Positions 11,001 to 21,530 of a DNA stretch of 64,000 nt are shown piece after piece (the stretch's first letter is position 1; each line of letters opens with the position of its first letter). This DNA comes from Hyaloscypha bicolor E (lineage: Eukaryota > Ascomycota > Leotiomycetes > Helotiales > Hyaloscyphaceae): NCBI RefSeq assembly GCF_002865645.1, contig NW_020194560.1, positions 930,001 to 994,000 on the forward strand, in the 5' to 3' direction. The notes under the pieces are model-generated. The model was not told the DNA's origin. It worked only from the letters and a program-made list of their open reading frames with translations, and searched no databases. A program made the translations under genes and the position numbers.

Positions 11001-11420
11001 CGAAACCTTAGAGGAATAAGTGAGGTGTTTGCGATTTCTTATCTTTCGTCGAACCTCCACTAAGAGTCTTTGCACATATTCGTAGATTCTTCTGGGACCT
11101 GAATTACTCAACTTTCGTTGTTTGATATTATGAAAGGATTTAATGCGCCGTTTCTGACGATAATGTTCTCAAGTAAGCACGACCGAGATTATAATGACGA
11201 TTCAGATTGTAGGTCTATTTTTTGGAACATTTCGTTGCTAGCATTACCCCGCCCCTTTCTTTAGCGATTCACCGCTCGCTAAAACGGAAAAATTGTTGCA
11301 AAACAGTGGAGATTGAGGGCTTGGATTTTCAGCTCATGCGGAGTAAGCAACTTCTATATATGACGGGTTAAGGATACCCTCAATATGAATTTGGGAGCCA
11401 CAAGTACTCCCTCCTAATCC
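11001..11420. other. Intergenic, no gene recognised
   Basis: Near-normal composition, closed in all frames. It is the 3' flank of the minus-strand DUF6594-type relic. Confidence 0.5.
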
Positions 11421-12690
11421 TCAGCCTCCAGCTGTGATAGTTCCTGGGAGTATCAAAGATCCAAGATTCACACTAATGAAGACAACAAGTATAGCAGCAT
11501 ACGCAGCTGTCGAAGTAAAGATCTCCGAGCGCTTCGCATTTGTGAGTAAGCCGATTACTAGGGCAAAGAGACTAGTGAAAATGGCAACCAAACCCAGTCG
11601 CAGTTGCCATCCTCGGTCCTGGAGTATCGAGAGGCAGGCTATTACTCCTAGGAGGAGAATGCCACTGAATACGATGCTTATAAGATAGCTGGCGAGTTGT
11701 ATTCGCGCTTCGGAAAAGTAATAGATACCAAGGTCTGGTTGGGGATTACGTCTTCGGTCCTGGAAGGAGTTAGCAGAGTTAGGTTAGCTTAATTATACTA
11801 AATTAGTATAGTCTGGACATTATCTCTGCATTACAAACTCCCCTCGAAACAGAAAGATAGTACTATACGAGAAGCCTTACCCGAAAACATCTCCCAAATA
11901 TCTTTCGAAGTATTCGACTTAGTCGATCGTCATTAGATTAAACCAAAGTTACGAGATCGTAATGATCCGATAACATGTTCGCATTATAGTTAATAAGAAT
12001 CGACTTGTCCCTTGGCGTCCAGAAATATCTCTGGAGCGTTTCCAGTATATGATTAGAAGGAGCTGCAAAGTTCATGACTTTTCTTGCCTATATCAATGCC
12101 TCTTCTGGACAAGTATTAGTCCCAGAAATCTTTATAAAGGGTAGTAGAAGTGCATACTATAGTCCCGTATTGCCTCTTTGATCTGTCTATACAGCTCAAC
12201 TCTCTCAAAAGCACTAGCTCCTATCTCATCTTCCCTATTTTGCTCTACTCTTTTAGTCACACCTGGCTATAGTACTATACTTCCCCCTTCCCGCTCTTCT
12301 TAGTACCATCTCGCCTTGGCCTTCAAGTCGCTATATGCCTTCGCCGACAGCCTTGCAGTAGCATCATATACACCAGTTTCAGTATCAATCTAGTCGAGTT
12401 CATCTAGCTTCTCTTGCAGTTCGTTCACATTACTTTGGAGATATAAGAGATTACAGGCGCTGAGACGGTCGAAGCATTAGAAGATTATACTATCCTAGTC
12501 AGCACTTATAAAGTAAGAGAGGGCAGGGAAGCCATCTAAACGTTTTGGATCGTAGATACGACCGATTTGGGCTTCGATATCTGATATAGTCTTTCCAAGT
12601 TATTAAAGAAGTTTTTGATTATTAAAATAATAAGGTAGTTGAGAAGCAATAATAGAGCTCTTGGGTTACATTATATACTCGTTCTAAGCC
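11421..12690 (-). pseudogene. DUF6594-type membrane protein, RIP-mutated exon 1
   Basis: Minus strand. Exon 1 (about 12,690 to 11,881) reads DIEAQIGRIYDP, GFPALSYFISAD, FDRLSACNLLYLQ, ELQEKLDELD, LYRQIKEAIRDYS, YDLVTLV and IFGRCFR in one frame, broken only by TAG/TAA where Gln or Trp codons fit. A 121-nt intron (11,880-11,760, GTAAGG...TTCCAG) leads to exon 2 (11,759-11,421), intact for 112 codons: YYFSEARIQLASYLISIVF, then three hydrophobic helices and KRSEIFTSTAAYAAILVVF. The order (Leu-rich soluble part, YFSxxRIQ, three C-terminal helices) matches my knowledge of fungal DUF6594 proteins, whose function is unknown. Exon 2 has normal composition while exon 1 is RIP-mutated, so the mutation boundary falls inside the gene. 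Confidence 0.75.
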
Positions 12691-12929
12691 TTGCCCTCAA
12701 GTATAGTCCCAAATTAGGTTATACTACAGAAATAACATATACCTCCCAACTTTTCTTTTTTGGTTATATAATATCTTTTTTTTATTATTAAGTCCACTAT
12801 TATATCTATTTAATTGTCATTATACTTTATATAGTGCCATTTTCTCACTTTTAATAATTTCACCGTACTAGGTGAAATTAAGGCGTTTCAGCCTCCGGTT
12901 TATTACTATCTATAAGACCAGAGGAGATT
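12691..12929. other. Intergenic, A+T-rich
   Basis: Short stretch between the divergent DUF6594-type relic and the gag-like relic; possibly their shared promoter. It contains a poly-T run near 12,770 and nothing else that can be named. Confidence 0.4.
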
Positions 12930-14760
12930 ATGGCCGCCTCAGCCTCACCGCCAGACGGCATCAACGGCTCTATAAGCCTATTACAAGAGCGAATATGGCT
13001 AGTATAGTATATATCTAGCCTATTTATTAAAGACGAACCCGAAAACTAGTTCTTCTCGTCTAATAATAATTAGCAATTTATAGGCGGCAGGTAATAAGGC
13101 TTTAATATAACTCAATAGCACTTCAATTAATTCGGCTTCTATAGCAGAAGTATTAACCCTAATAATCTTACTATAGGTAGTAATAATAGTATAGCTATTT
13201 AATCCTTCCATTAGAACAGCTTTATAAATCAGCTATTAAACCCTAGTATAAGATTTTCGAAAGGCTATATATACTTTAATAATAATAACCTAATTAAAAG
13301 TCTCGGAAATAATAACTATTCGAATCAAGCCTCCTTTAATTATCTTATATTAGATACCGGTTCTAACTATAAACCAACTTTCCCATTATACTTAGTAGTT
13401 CTAACTATTTCAGAAGAGGAATTAATAGATTATTAGGTGAGATATAAGCCGAACTCAGCTATAAGACTATATATAATACATCTAGAAGTAACTAAGGAGG
13501 ATTCTGCTATAATATAGTTTATCTAAGCTATCTTTAGATATTATTAGACTAATATATATAGGGAATATTATAACTTGCAGGCGGCTATTAGCGGCCGATA
13601 TTTTATAGACTCTGAGGGCTATAGGCGGGCCCTAGGGCAGCTGGAGTTAGTAAGGAATATCGAGTTTAATATTAAGGCAAAGGTACTAAGGACTAAAGAG
13701 CAGGCTACTATACTATTTAAAAAAATAACGAAACTCCGAGAACCTGCCTGGGATATAACTTATAGGATAGGGCGGCTAATAGGAAAGAGGATATAGAAGA
13801 AGAGCTTTCTGGAAAATATTAATCTTATTAATAAGACAGAGCTAATTAAGGTTATAAGAAAGATACTAAATAAGTCATTTTTACCGAGCCATAATGTCTT
13901 TATATTTCCCAATACCGGTTCTAATTAGAACTTTATATTATATTATCTACCGAAAAAGTACGAATTCGAAATGGATATAAATATAACTTCTGTCCAGATT
14001 ATAATCCGCTTAGCTAGTTTATTTAGTTATAGGAGATTATTATTATCGGGCCCTATAGTTCGCTAAAGAAGCCTTAAGGTTATAGTTAAGGGATATAAGA
14101 ACTTGGCATTTAGTAATACTAGTACTAGTCAGAATATAATATCGGATTATAAGCGGGATAAACTCGGCCTTAAAATAAGCTCAAACCTAATATACTTCCC
14201 GATAAGAAATTCAAAACGAATATTTTTACTAGGAACTATTAAGGTTCCTATTACCTTCAAAGATAATCCTATAAATATTATAATAATTATTATATATATT
14301 ATATATATCTTTATATATAATATTCTCCTTGGAAACAAATTCCTTAAGGCTACTAATTATTTAATAAAATATATATATTAGTTCGTTTCTTGCCTATTTT
14401 CTCTAAAGTCAAAATGATTTATAAACTTGCTTGGAGAGACTATAAACAGGTTCTATAGGCAATTAGGGAAAGGAATTAAGGTTTTCGCTCTTTCTAATAT
14501 CGGATCTATTAAGAATATTATAAATACTAACTAGGTATTAAAGAGAGCTAAGACTAGTAGCTTTGAAATTCTTTCTCAACCAGAAAATTATGGCTAGATC
14601 ATATTTCCAGATAGTACCAAAGAAGCTATAGTTAGATAAGTATAAATAACTATAACTTTCCCGGATAGCAAGGTAGTTCTAATAGTATTTGAACTCCTGC
14701 CTAATTATTATATCCCTGTTATACTAGGATAGGACTTCATTTTTGACGAATATATATATA
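12930..14760 (+). pseudogene. Gag-like protein with two retropepsin-like domains, RIP-mutated
   Basis: ATG at 12,930 (MAASASPPDGINGS) starts a frame that stays in phase for about 600 codons to 14,760, broken only by TAA/TAG. It includes RYFIDSEGYRRALGQLELVR (about residue 220) and KTxLREPAWDIT-like sequence. Around 14,103-14,370 comes an aspartic-protease-like unit: NTSTSQNIIS, LGLKIS, LGTIKVPITF and IYNILLGNKFLKAT. A second unit follows at about 14,480-14,760: SNIGSIKNIIN, ITITFPDSKV and YIPVILG.DFIFDE. The expected catalytic DTG reads NTS in the first and SN-G in the second, changes explained by G-to-A mutation. The retropepsin reading is inferred from these motifs. It could be an LTR-element gag-protease or a host gene derived from one; no RT follows. 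Confidence 0.55.
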
Positions 14761-15997
14761 TATATAAGGTATCCAGGATCAATCCGGGAGGTTTCGAATT
14801 ATAATTCTGGAGATGAATTAATACTAATAGGCTATAAAGAGAGCCAATCTAAAAGGAAAGGGACTAGGAAAGGTACTATACCTTGCAAAATAGATAACCT
14901 CGAAAGACAAGTTAAATGGAATATTAAGTATTAGTACGGGCGGAAGGCCTCTCCTGAGGAATAGGACCAGGAGAACTCTAGAAGAGAATAGTATTAGCGA
15001 CGGAGAAACCCAAGCTGGCAGCCTGGCCCACCTCTTATAGATTACAAACCTTAAGGGTCTCGCTATATACTACTCTTACCAGGGGAAGACGGTATAAAGG
15101 AAATATAGGATAATCTCTATTTCGGTAACTTTGGTAGGGATAAGGCAAATTAATAGCAAAATTAGTAGCCAAAATGATTTCTCTTTTAATATTCTGAGAG
15201 AATTTAGATGAAAATATCTGGGTCGGGATAAGCGTACAAATAATATACTGGGGTTTTTGAGTTTATAGCTAGGGGATATTCCGGGGGGTTCTCTATATAA
15301 ATCTTGTAAGTTTAGAGCTATAGGCTAACATTTTCAGGGGCTTATTACTTTACGAGTTGCGAGTCCAGTTATAAAATAAGTCTAGGTTTTATAGTGAATT
15401 TAGTAAGTATACTTCTATCCTGTCTCTTTATAAGGTAAATAAGATTTTGACTAATTAAATCTTTTTAGAAAAGAAGATTATATACTAGGGACCCCTTAAT
15501 AAACTAAATAAATGTAGAAGATACGAAGCCAGTTAAGGAAGATGCAATGTATTGCAATACGTTATATACGAGTCTAGGATGTTTATTCGCTGTCTTGTAC
15601 AATTCGCGAGTAATAACGGAATCAGCTTATAGCGGGTCCTTGAGGTTGCTACAGGTTATAAAAGGACGCGAGTTCTTCTTGGATAAAATATATGCAACTC
15701 CGAATTTGGGTATCCTTCCTTCCCTAAAAACCCCTTCTTCCATCCAGAAGTAAAGTTCTCCAGAGGAAAAAGAGCCAAAGAAGGATAATATCGACCGCGA
15801 TAAGAGAATCACTAAATCTAGGTTTAATTATAAGAATCTCCTAAAAGCCTAGTAAGCGAGAGCAGAGAAAAATAAGTCCCAAGTAATCTCTACTTGGAAA
15901 TCCGAAAATAAGTATTCCAAGTCTAAGAAGGGCAAGGAGGTAATTCCTCTGTAGCTAGGGCAGCTATAAAACCGGTATCCTGGTCTGTTTTTCTAGC
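14761..15997. other. RIP-mutated, no intact gene
   Basis: Begins with a TA microsatellite (about 14,748-14,766) at the end of the gag-like frame. Beyond it, plus-strand fragments (about 15,180-15,900) read as protein-like pieces with RIP-type stops, but I cannot name them. No terminal repeats are visible. Confidence 0.45.
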
Positions 15998-16837
15998 TTA
16001 GTGCGACTAAGAAGAGAAGATAAAAGGCGGGGAAGCGGTTCTTTCCTGGTAGGCTGCGACGGTATCCGCTCTGCTGTCCGTAATCTCTTATTGAAGGAAA
16101 GAGGCATAGAGGAGTTAGAACCGGTGTTCACAGATTTGGTGCAGGTAGCTGGCATCTCGCGAGCGCCTGAGGCTGTACGGGGGCAGAAACAGGCAATGAG
16201 GAATTTTTATAGAGCGGAGAAGTACTTTAGTACGTTTCCTAGTTTTTGTGTTAAGGATGGGATGACAGGTTGGGCTATTACGTCGCGGTCCTTAACGCCG
16301 AATGTTGAGACGTGGCAATCGATGGATGATAAGTAATTAGAGAAGTTTAGGGAGAAGCTGAAGATAGAGTTTAAGGGGTGGTGTAAGGAAGTTAGAGCCT
16401 TGGTAGGAGGAGCGGAGAAGGTAATTAGATATGGACTTTATAATCGCAAGGCGCTGGATCCGGCGAATTGGGTATCTAGAGGGGGAAGGTGTTACTTAGT
16501 AAGCGATACGGCGTATCCGACGAGTCCGTATTTGGGATAGGGTACTAATCAGGCGTTGGAGGATTATTAGCAGCTTTCTAGTCTACTACCTGATGTTAAA
16601 AATAGGAGGGAACTAGAGACGGACAAGCTAAGGAAGGTTTTCAAAGAGTTTGCGGCAAAGAGATAGCCGAGGACAAAAGAGTTGGTAAAGGGCGCGAGGA
16701 TGCAAGGGGAGCTGAGGGTTTCTGGTAGTAGAGAAGAAGGGATGTTGAGAGATAAGAAATTAAGAAAAGAGTAGAAGGATGTGGAGGCAGTGAAGGCCAA
16801 GTGTAACGGGTTGTTAAGAGAGCAGTTTTCGTGTTAG
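15998..16837 (+). pseudogene. FAD-dependent monooxygenase relic, C-terminal part
   Basis: One plus-strand frame from about 15,998 to the stop at 16,835-16,837 shows the two C-terminal FAD motifs of PHBH/salicylate-hydroxylase-type flavin monooxygenases (FAD_binding_3 class). The DG motif is FLVGCDGIRSAVR (near 16,040). The GD motif is GRCYLVSDTAYPTSPYLG.GTNQALEDY, broken at the dot (near 16,485-16,570), where the family has G-D-A-A-H-P; G-to-S, A-to-T and H-to-Y are all single transitions. Stops inside the frame are TAA or TAG at plausible Gln/Trp positions. The N-terminal GxGxxG nucleotide-binding part is missing: upstream DNA at 15,000-15,990 is unrelated degraded sequence. The enzyme would hydroxylate an aromatic or polyketide substrate using NAD(P)H; which one cannot be said. 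Confidence 0.75.
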
Positions 16838-17841
16838 AATGTAGTCAATGAGATTAACATGTTAGTTTAGATGTCCCCTAAGACCTCTACCAACTCATCT
16901 ATTACAGTTTGTCTAATCAGAGCGTCTGTATAATCTCAGTCCATCCTCCCCGTCTATTATCGAAAAAGAGCTATTATCCATCTCTTTCCTTTTAATCCCT
17001 TTATTAACTTCTGAATCTGTTACCCTGTCTGCAATTTCAAGTATCAGTGCCGTTTCCACGCTAACAATCTGAGTAATAGCTTGCTATAAATTACTTAGCA
17101 ATGTCTCCTCTTGGGTTGTCTAAATACACCTGTAATGAAAAGTATTAGAGCTAAATGGAGGCCGATAATAATTGAATAGATTGTGAATTCTCGAGAGCGG
17201 CTAGTTGGAAGCGGAGCATGAAGCTCGTGACTGAAGCCGGTGCTTGGAGGTCGAACTCCACTGCCAACATGTAGTAATGTGTACTGTAGAGGAGAGTCTC
17301 ATAGGCTTATAAGGCTAATGCCAGATGAGAAGTTTCTTGCAAGTTGTCTTGAAATATCCTTGAGTGTGGGAATTGGTGTGTCCTCAATAACAACAAAGGT
17401 GTCAGAAATGATACGATAGGAATTAATAAACTACCTGAATTGATGGACTTGTTTCCTCATCCATTCTTTCCTAATGAGGTTCTTGAAATGTTCAAGGGGT
17501 ATTACAAGGTAGGATTTCTTCTGGTGCAAGTGCACTGAAGGACCTCAGTGACATTGTTGGTGGTGGCGGTGTCAGGATGGCGCAATGCTTTCCTTGCGAA
17601 ATGGACGGAGCGACCAAACAAAGCAGCTGACTTTTCGGGCTGAAGCTTCCGAAGAGCTTCTGCTCCGGCAGTCGAGCGATAGCCTGGCTGAATACTCAGA
17701 CATTTGTCTCGGACGATATGTGACTACTGGGTAGAGTGCACGGTCCAGAAGCTGAAAACCCATGTGAACCATCTTGCAATTTCGTGCCAGCGCCGTCCTC
17801 AGCTATTTATCAGCATTTGATGGAGGAATTGCTGTCGCAAG
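16838..17841. other. Intergenic region upstream of the membrane HET gene
   Basis: Composition rises to normal at about 17,170. No reading frame on either strand is supported. The last 300 bases before 17,842 presumably hold the promoter and leader of the HET gene; no clear TATA box was found. Confidence 0.45.
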
Positions 17842-20376
17842 ATGGACTTCGATGAAGAGTCGTCGTACAGCGATACATCTCAGGATTCAGCATCCTATGG
17901 CCTGCATGGAATCGACTTCTACAACTCGTACCAATACGCGCAATTCGCATCGAGATTCGGACTTGGCCCAGATTTCCCAGATGGGTCAGGACATTCGCAG
18001 CCGTTGTCACAATCCAGCCTCAATGATATCTTCTACAATCAGTGGTTGATGATGGCCGCAGCCTTTCTTCTTTGGCATTCGGTTTGGCACACTGTGGTAT
18101 GCCGTCTCATGATGTGGATGATCTCTTCCGTTGGTAGCATTTCACAGCTTAATTGGCATTTCAACTACCCGAAACTAGTGGACATATTTATCCATATTTG
18201 CTTGCTACTCTGGGTCTACTGGACGGTCTTCAAAAAGGTTGCGCAAACAATGGCGCAACTTTTGACTCGACGTCGCGGCCCAGAAATTGATCTCTCCGAC
18301 GTTGTCGCATCTCTGATTCTATATTCCATTGGATGCTTTATTTGTCACAACATTAGATCGGTATTACGTGTGTTGACAAGACCTATGGTACTCTTATTGA
18401 TTGGTCTCCTAAGCTTGCATGCTCTGGGAATTCTCCGGTGGGCAGCTGTGCGCTGCAAGTCGCTCTTTCTTGCAGGCCAAGACAAGATATGGCTATTCTC
18501 GATGCAATTGCGACGTCGATGCAGAACGTCTTACCAAATTTACACAAGGCGCCGCTCTGGATTATTTCCAAGAAGTCCTTACAAGTATTCGAAGCTCAGA
18601 GCTTCAGAGATCAGATTGCTCGAGCTTCGCAGAACCCATCCTCTGGCAAAGCTAAGCATCCGTCTTCTGGCGACCCCTTCACCGAGCATAAAGTTTTATG
18701 AGGCATTATCGTATACCTGGGGGGATCCTACAATGAATCATTCTCTTCCTATTGAAGGATATTCTCTTTTGACCACCAAAAATGCATTTGAAGCACTCCA
18801 TGCTCTCGCACCGCACTGGGGGAAACGACTGGTCTGGATAGACTCGATATGCATTAACCAAGGAGATGATGTGGAAAAGGGCCGACAGGTTGCATTAATG
18901 GGAGAAATATACAAGCAAGCAACAAGAACAGTTTCCTGGCTCGGCGGCTCTTCCAACGCTGATTTCGCTTTCCTCCAACTTCGCCGTCTGAAGCGGCTTT
19001 TAGCTGGGAACCACGATATCAAAGCCATCACTCGGATGGTCGAGAAGAGTAGCCTTGGCCCTGACAATGTTCATCATTGGCATGCAGTCTCAGAGCTTCT
19101 GGCTCATCCATACTGGTCTCGTGTCTGGATCGTACAGGAGGTGGCTGTTTCACGAACCGTGGACATACTGTACGGCACACATTGTGTGCCTTTGAGTTCC
19201 GTAACTGATATCATAAATCGGTTGTGGCGCGCACCCGAAACAGATACCCTATTGGAAAGACCGTGGCAGCTGGGGACGCTCGAGAAAGGGATGCTTTCCA
19301 ATTACGGCAACATGAGGGCCATCTTCGAATTCAGACGTCTCTTCCAGCAAGGCCAATTCCCTCCACTCCATGGTGCTGTACAAGCCACACTTCTCTTCAA
19401 AGCAACAGACCCGAGGGATAAGATCTATGCCTTCTGCAATATCGCCAGAGAGCCGGCAGCCGCTGCTCTGGATCCAGACTACACAATATCGGCACAAGAA
19501 GCGTTCACGAGATTCACAAAGCGATACATACAGAGCAATTTCCGGAAGTTGATCCTTGAAGCTGGACTTGCCCAAGACCGGCAGCTACCTGACCTCCCAT
19601 CCTGGGTTCCGGACTTTTCGAGCACGGATGACTTGCTTCCTCCAATGGCTCGGACGGGGCTTCACCTCAAGGACCACTACGCAGCCTCTGGAGGTGAAGC
19701 TATCTCTATCGGTATTGACTTGTCCAAAATTATTCGAGTGCAGGGAGTCTATGTTGATCAGATCGACTTTCTTACTTCACACTCCATTGAACGCTCCTTG
19801 AATCCCATGTCTGCCGATTACGTTGCTCCAGCACTCAACGCTTGGCACGAAGAAGCTATAGCACTTGCAACGGCTAAGATCCCATTGAAATACCGCTGCG
19901 GCGACGAATCAAGACGCAGGGCGTTTATCAGAACACTTATTGCAGACAGAGACGGCTACGGATCGGAAGCTCCCGCCGTTTATTATCGAAAGTACTACAA
20001 AGACTGGTGCAAGTATCTACGCACGGCGGCAGAGGAAAGGGTTGAGCTGGATAACAACAACGCATCGGACTCAGAAGAAGGAGAGCACTTGGAGAGTGCC
20101 AGGTACTTCTCTTCTGCTGTGCTGCGAGTTGCTCAGATCCGCAAGTTCGCAACCACGACCGGGGGGTTCATGGCTATAGTCCCGAAAGAAGCAAGAGTTG
20201 GAGACATTATTTGTGTTCTTTTTGGCATGGAGGTGCCGTTCGTATTGCGGCCTGTTTCCGTAGAGGCTGGAGAGGAGCAGACGCATCTGCTAATTGGCTG
20301 GTGCTACTGTCATGGGATCATGATGGGAGAGTGTTTGGAGACTGGGCAAGCGTCTCAAACTTTTGTTCTGAGGTGA
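17842..20376 (+). CDS. HET-domain protein with N-terminal membrane helices, 844 aa
   Basis: Intact single-exon frame. Residues 1-60 are acidic and Ser/Tyr-rich. Hydrophobic segments near 68-98, 112-135, 150-170 and 180-205 look like three or four membrane helices. A basic stretch (RRRCRTSYQIYTRRR, about 223-238) separates them from the HET domain (PF06985) at about 250-440: IRLLELRRT, FYEALSYTWGDP, LVWIDSICINQGDD, ALMGEIYKQA and HPYWSRVWIVQEVAV. The C-terminal module found after many HET domains is also present: GGFMAIVPKEARVGDIICVL, VPFVLRP and GWCYCHGIMMGE. HET proteins act in nonself recognition after hyphal fusion and can cause cell death. Membrane anchoring ahead of the domain is unusual. 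Start: first ATG of the frame in normal-composition DNA; codon use is unmutated. It stands alone between degraded relics. Confidence 0.9.
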   Translation: MDFDEESSYSDTSQDSASYGLHGIDFYNSYQYAQFASRFGLGPDFPDGSGHSQPLSQSSLNDIFYNQWLMMAAAFLLWHSVWHTVVCRLMMWMISSVGSISQLNWHFNYPKLVDIFIHICLLLWVYWTVFKKVAQTMAQLLTRRRGPEIDLSDVVASLILYSIGCFICHNIRSVLRVLTRPMVLLLIGLLSLHALGILRWAAVRCKSLFLAGQDKIWLFSMQLRRRCRTSYQIYTRRRSGLFPRSPYKYSKLRASEIRLLELRRTHPLAKLSIRLLATPSPSIKFYEALSYTWGDPTMNHSLPIEGYSLLTTKNAFEALHALAPHWGKRLVWIDSICINQGDDVEKGRQVALMGEIYKQATRTVSWLGGSSNADFAFLQLRRLKRLLAGNHDIKAITRMVEKSSLGPDNVHHWHAVSELLAHPYWSRVWIVQEVAVSRTVDILYGTHCVPLSSVTDIINRLWRAPETDTLLERPWQLGTLEKGMLSNYGNMRAIFEFRRLFQQGQFPPLHGAVQATLLFKATDPRDKIYAFCNIAREPAAAALDPDYTISAQEAFTRFTKRYIQSNFRKLILEAGLAQDRQLPDLPSWVPDFSSTDDLLPPMARTGLHLKDHYAASGGEAISIGIDLSKIIRVQGVYVDQIDFLTSHSIERSLNPMSADYVAPALNAWHEEAIALATAKIPLKYRCGDESRRRAFIRTLIADRDGYGSEAPAVYYRKYYKDWCKYLRTAAEERVELDNNNASDSEEGEHLESARYFSSAVLRVAQIRKFATTTGGFMAIVPKEARVGDIICVLFGMEVPFVLRPVSVEAGEEQTHLLIGWCYCHGIMMGECLETGQASQTFVLR

Positions 20377-20999
20377 TTCGTGTGCCGCTCTATACAAATA
20401 TTTTTCCAACTTTAGCAAGAATTCCTGGTGTTCCGCTTTGCGGTCTTTAGCACTCATACATAATTGTATAGGGGATTCTGAATACAACTAAAGTCAGACT
20501 CATATGAAGGTGTTCAAAATGGAGGTCGGTCAAGGTCTGGAATACGGCGGAGGCTATACTTGACGGGCGAAAGAGAAACCTTTCTTTTCAAGATGAATGG
20601 TCTTTAGGAGACTATGATGACAAGTGGTGATTATCTTTCTGGGGAGCAACCCCACTTCTTACCGCCAACTTCCCAAGTCCAACTTGCAATCCTCTCCAAC
20701 CTTTCTCGATAATAAATCCAAAGGTTATAAGCATTTTTTTTTCAAATACCTAGGCCATATCATCCTTACATCCTCACCCCCCAATCTCCTTCTCGTCTCT
20801 AAAATCCCCAGCGCTTCTGGCGCTGGCTCTCGAGAAAGAATAATAATCCTCCTCAAATAGCAGCTCCACCACAATCACTTGACGACTCCCTTAAGGGCCT
20901 ATCTGTCATAGAGAGCTCAGGATTCTCACCTTACCGTATACTTTACGAAGTAGGCGTTCCTAGCGTTATATAAGGTAAAGATACTTTAACAACTTACGA
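20377..20999. other. Intergenic, 3' flank of the HET gene
   Basis: No supported gene. A plus-strand frame at 20,624-20,860 lacks any protein-like pattern. Composition falls toward A+T near 20,700 and RIP-type sequence starts near 20,930. Confidence 0.45.
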
Positions 21000-21530
21000 T
21001 ATTCTTACAATTGTGTCGACCTCTTCCTTCTAGTATACGATCTAGAAAGCGCGACACGAGTACTAGCTTCTCACGGATGTAATCGCACTACACCAAGTCT
21101 AAGATTCTATAATATTCCATAGATTAGCGACAATGTTCACCGCCTAATCCAGATACCTGCCAACGCCATCCACGATATAGTAAACCTATTAAAGGTAGAT
21201 AATGTGAGTATTCCGGGTGTCATACTCCTTCCGGCCAAATATTAGCATTAAAAGCTTCCTCGAACTATCGACGAGGTCGATAACTTTATCCTACTATTAT
21301 TAACTTTACTTAATACCTTCATTAACGTCTAGATTGATCTTCCTGACAATAATATATTATTACGAGAATATATCGCGACACATATTAGATATTTCTACCT
21401 CTATAATCATGATATACGAAAACTAAATATCGAGAACGGACTTGCTACCGAAAACCGCCAGGTTCATTTTGAACTGTTACGGGGTAAAGACACGCCATAT
21501 GTTTTCCTTATAGCGAAGAAGTGTTAAGAG
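21000..21530 (+). pseudogene. Unidentified RIP-mutated coding relic
   Basis: From about 21,173 the plus strand reads DIVNLLKVDNVSIPGVILLP, then LPRTIDEVDNFILLLLTLLN, LPDNNILLREYIATHIRYFY and VHFELLRGKDTPYVFLIAKK, with TAG/TAA only at plausible Gln codons, ending near 21,530. That is a convincing coding relic but I know no matching family. The opposite strand also gives a long semi-open reading, so orientation is not certain. Confidence 0.35.

Noticed and set aside
20624..20860. 78-codon plus-strand frame
   Set aside because: No homology-like pattern, low-complexity Ser/Pro/Lys content and a border position in declining composition; treated as noise.
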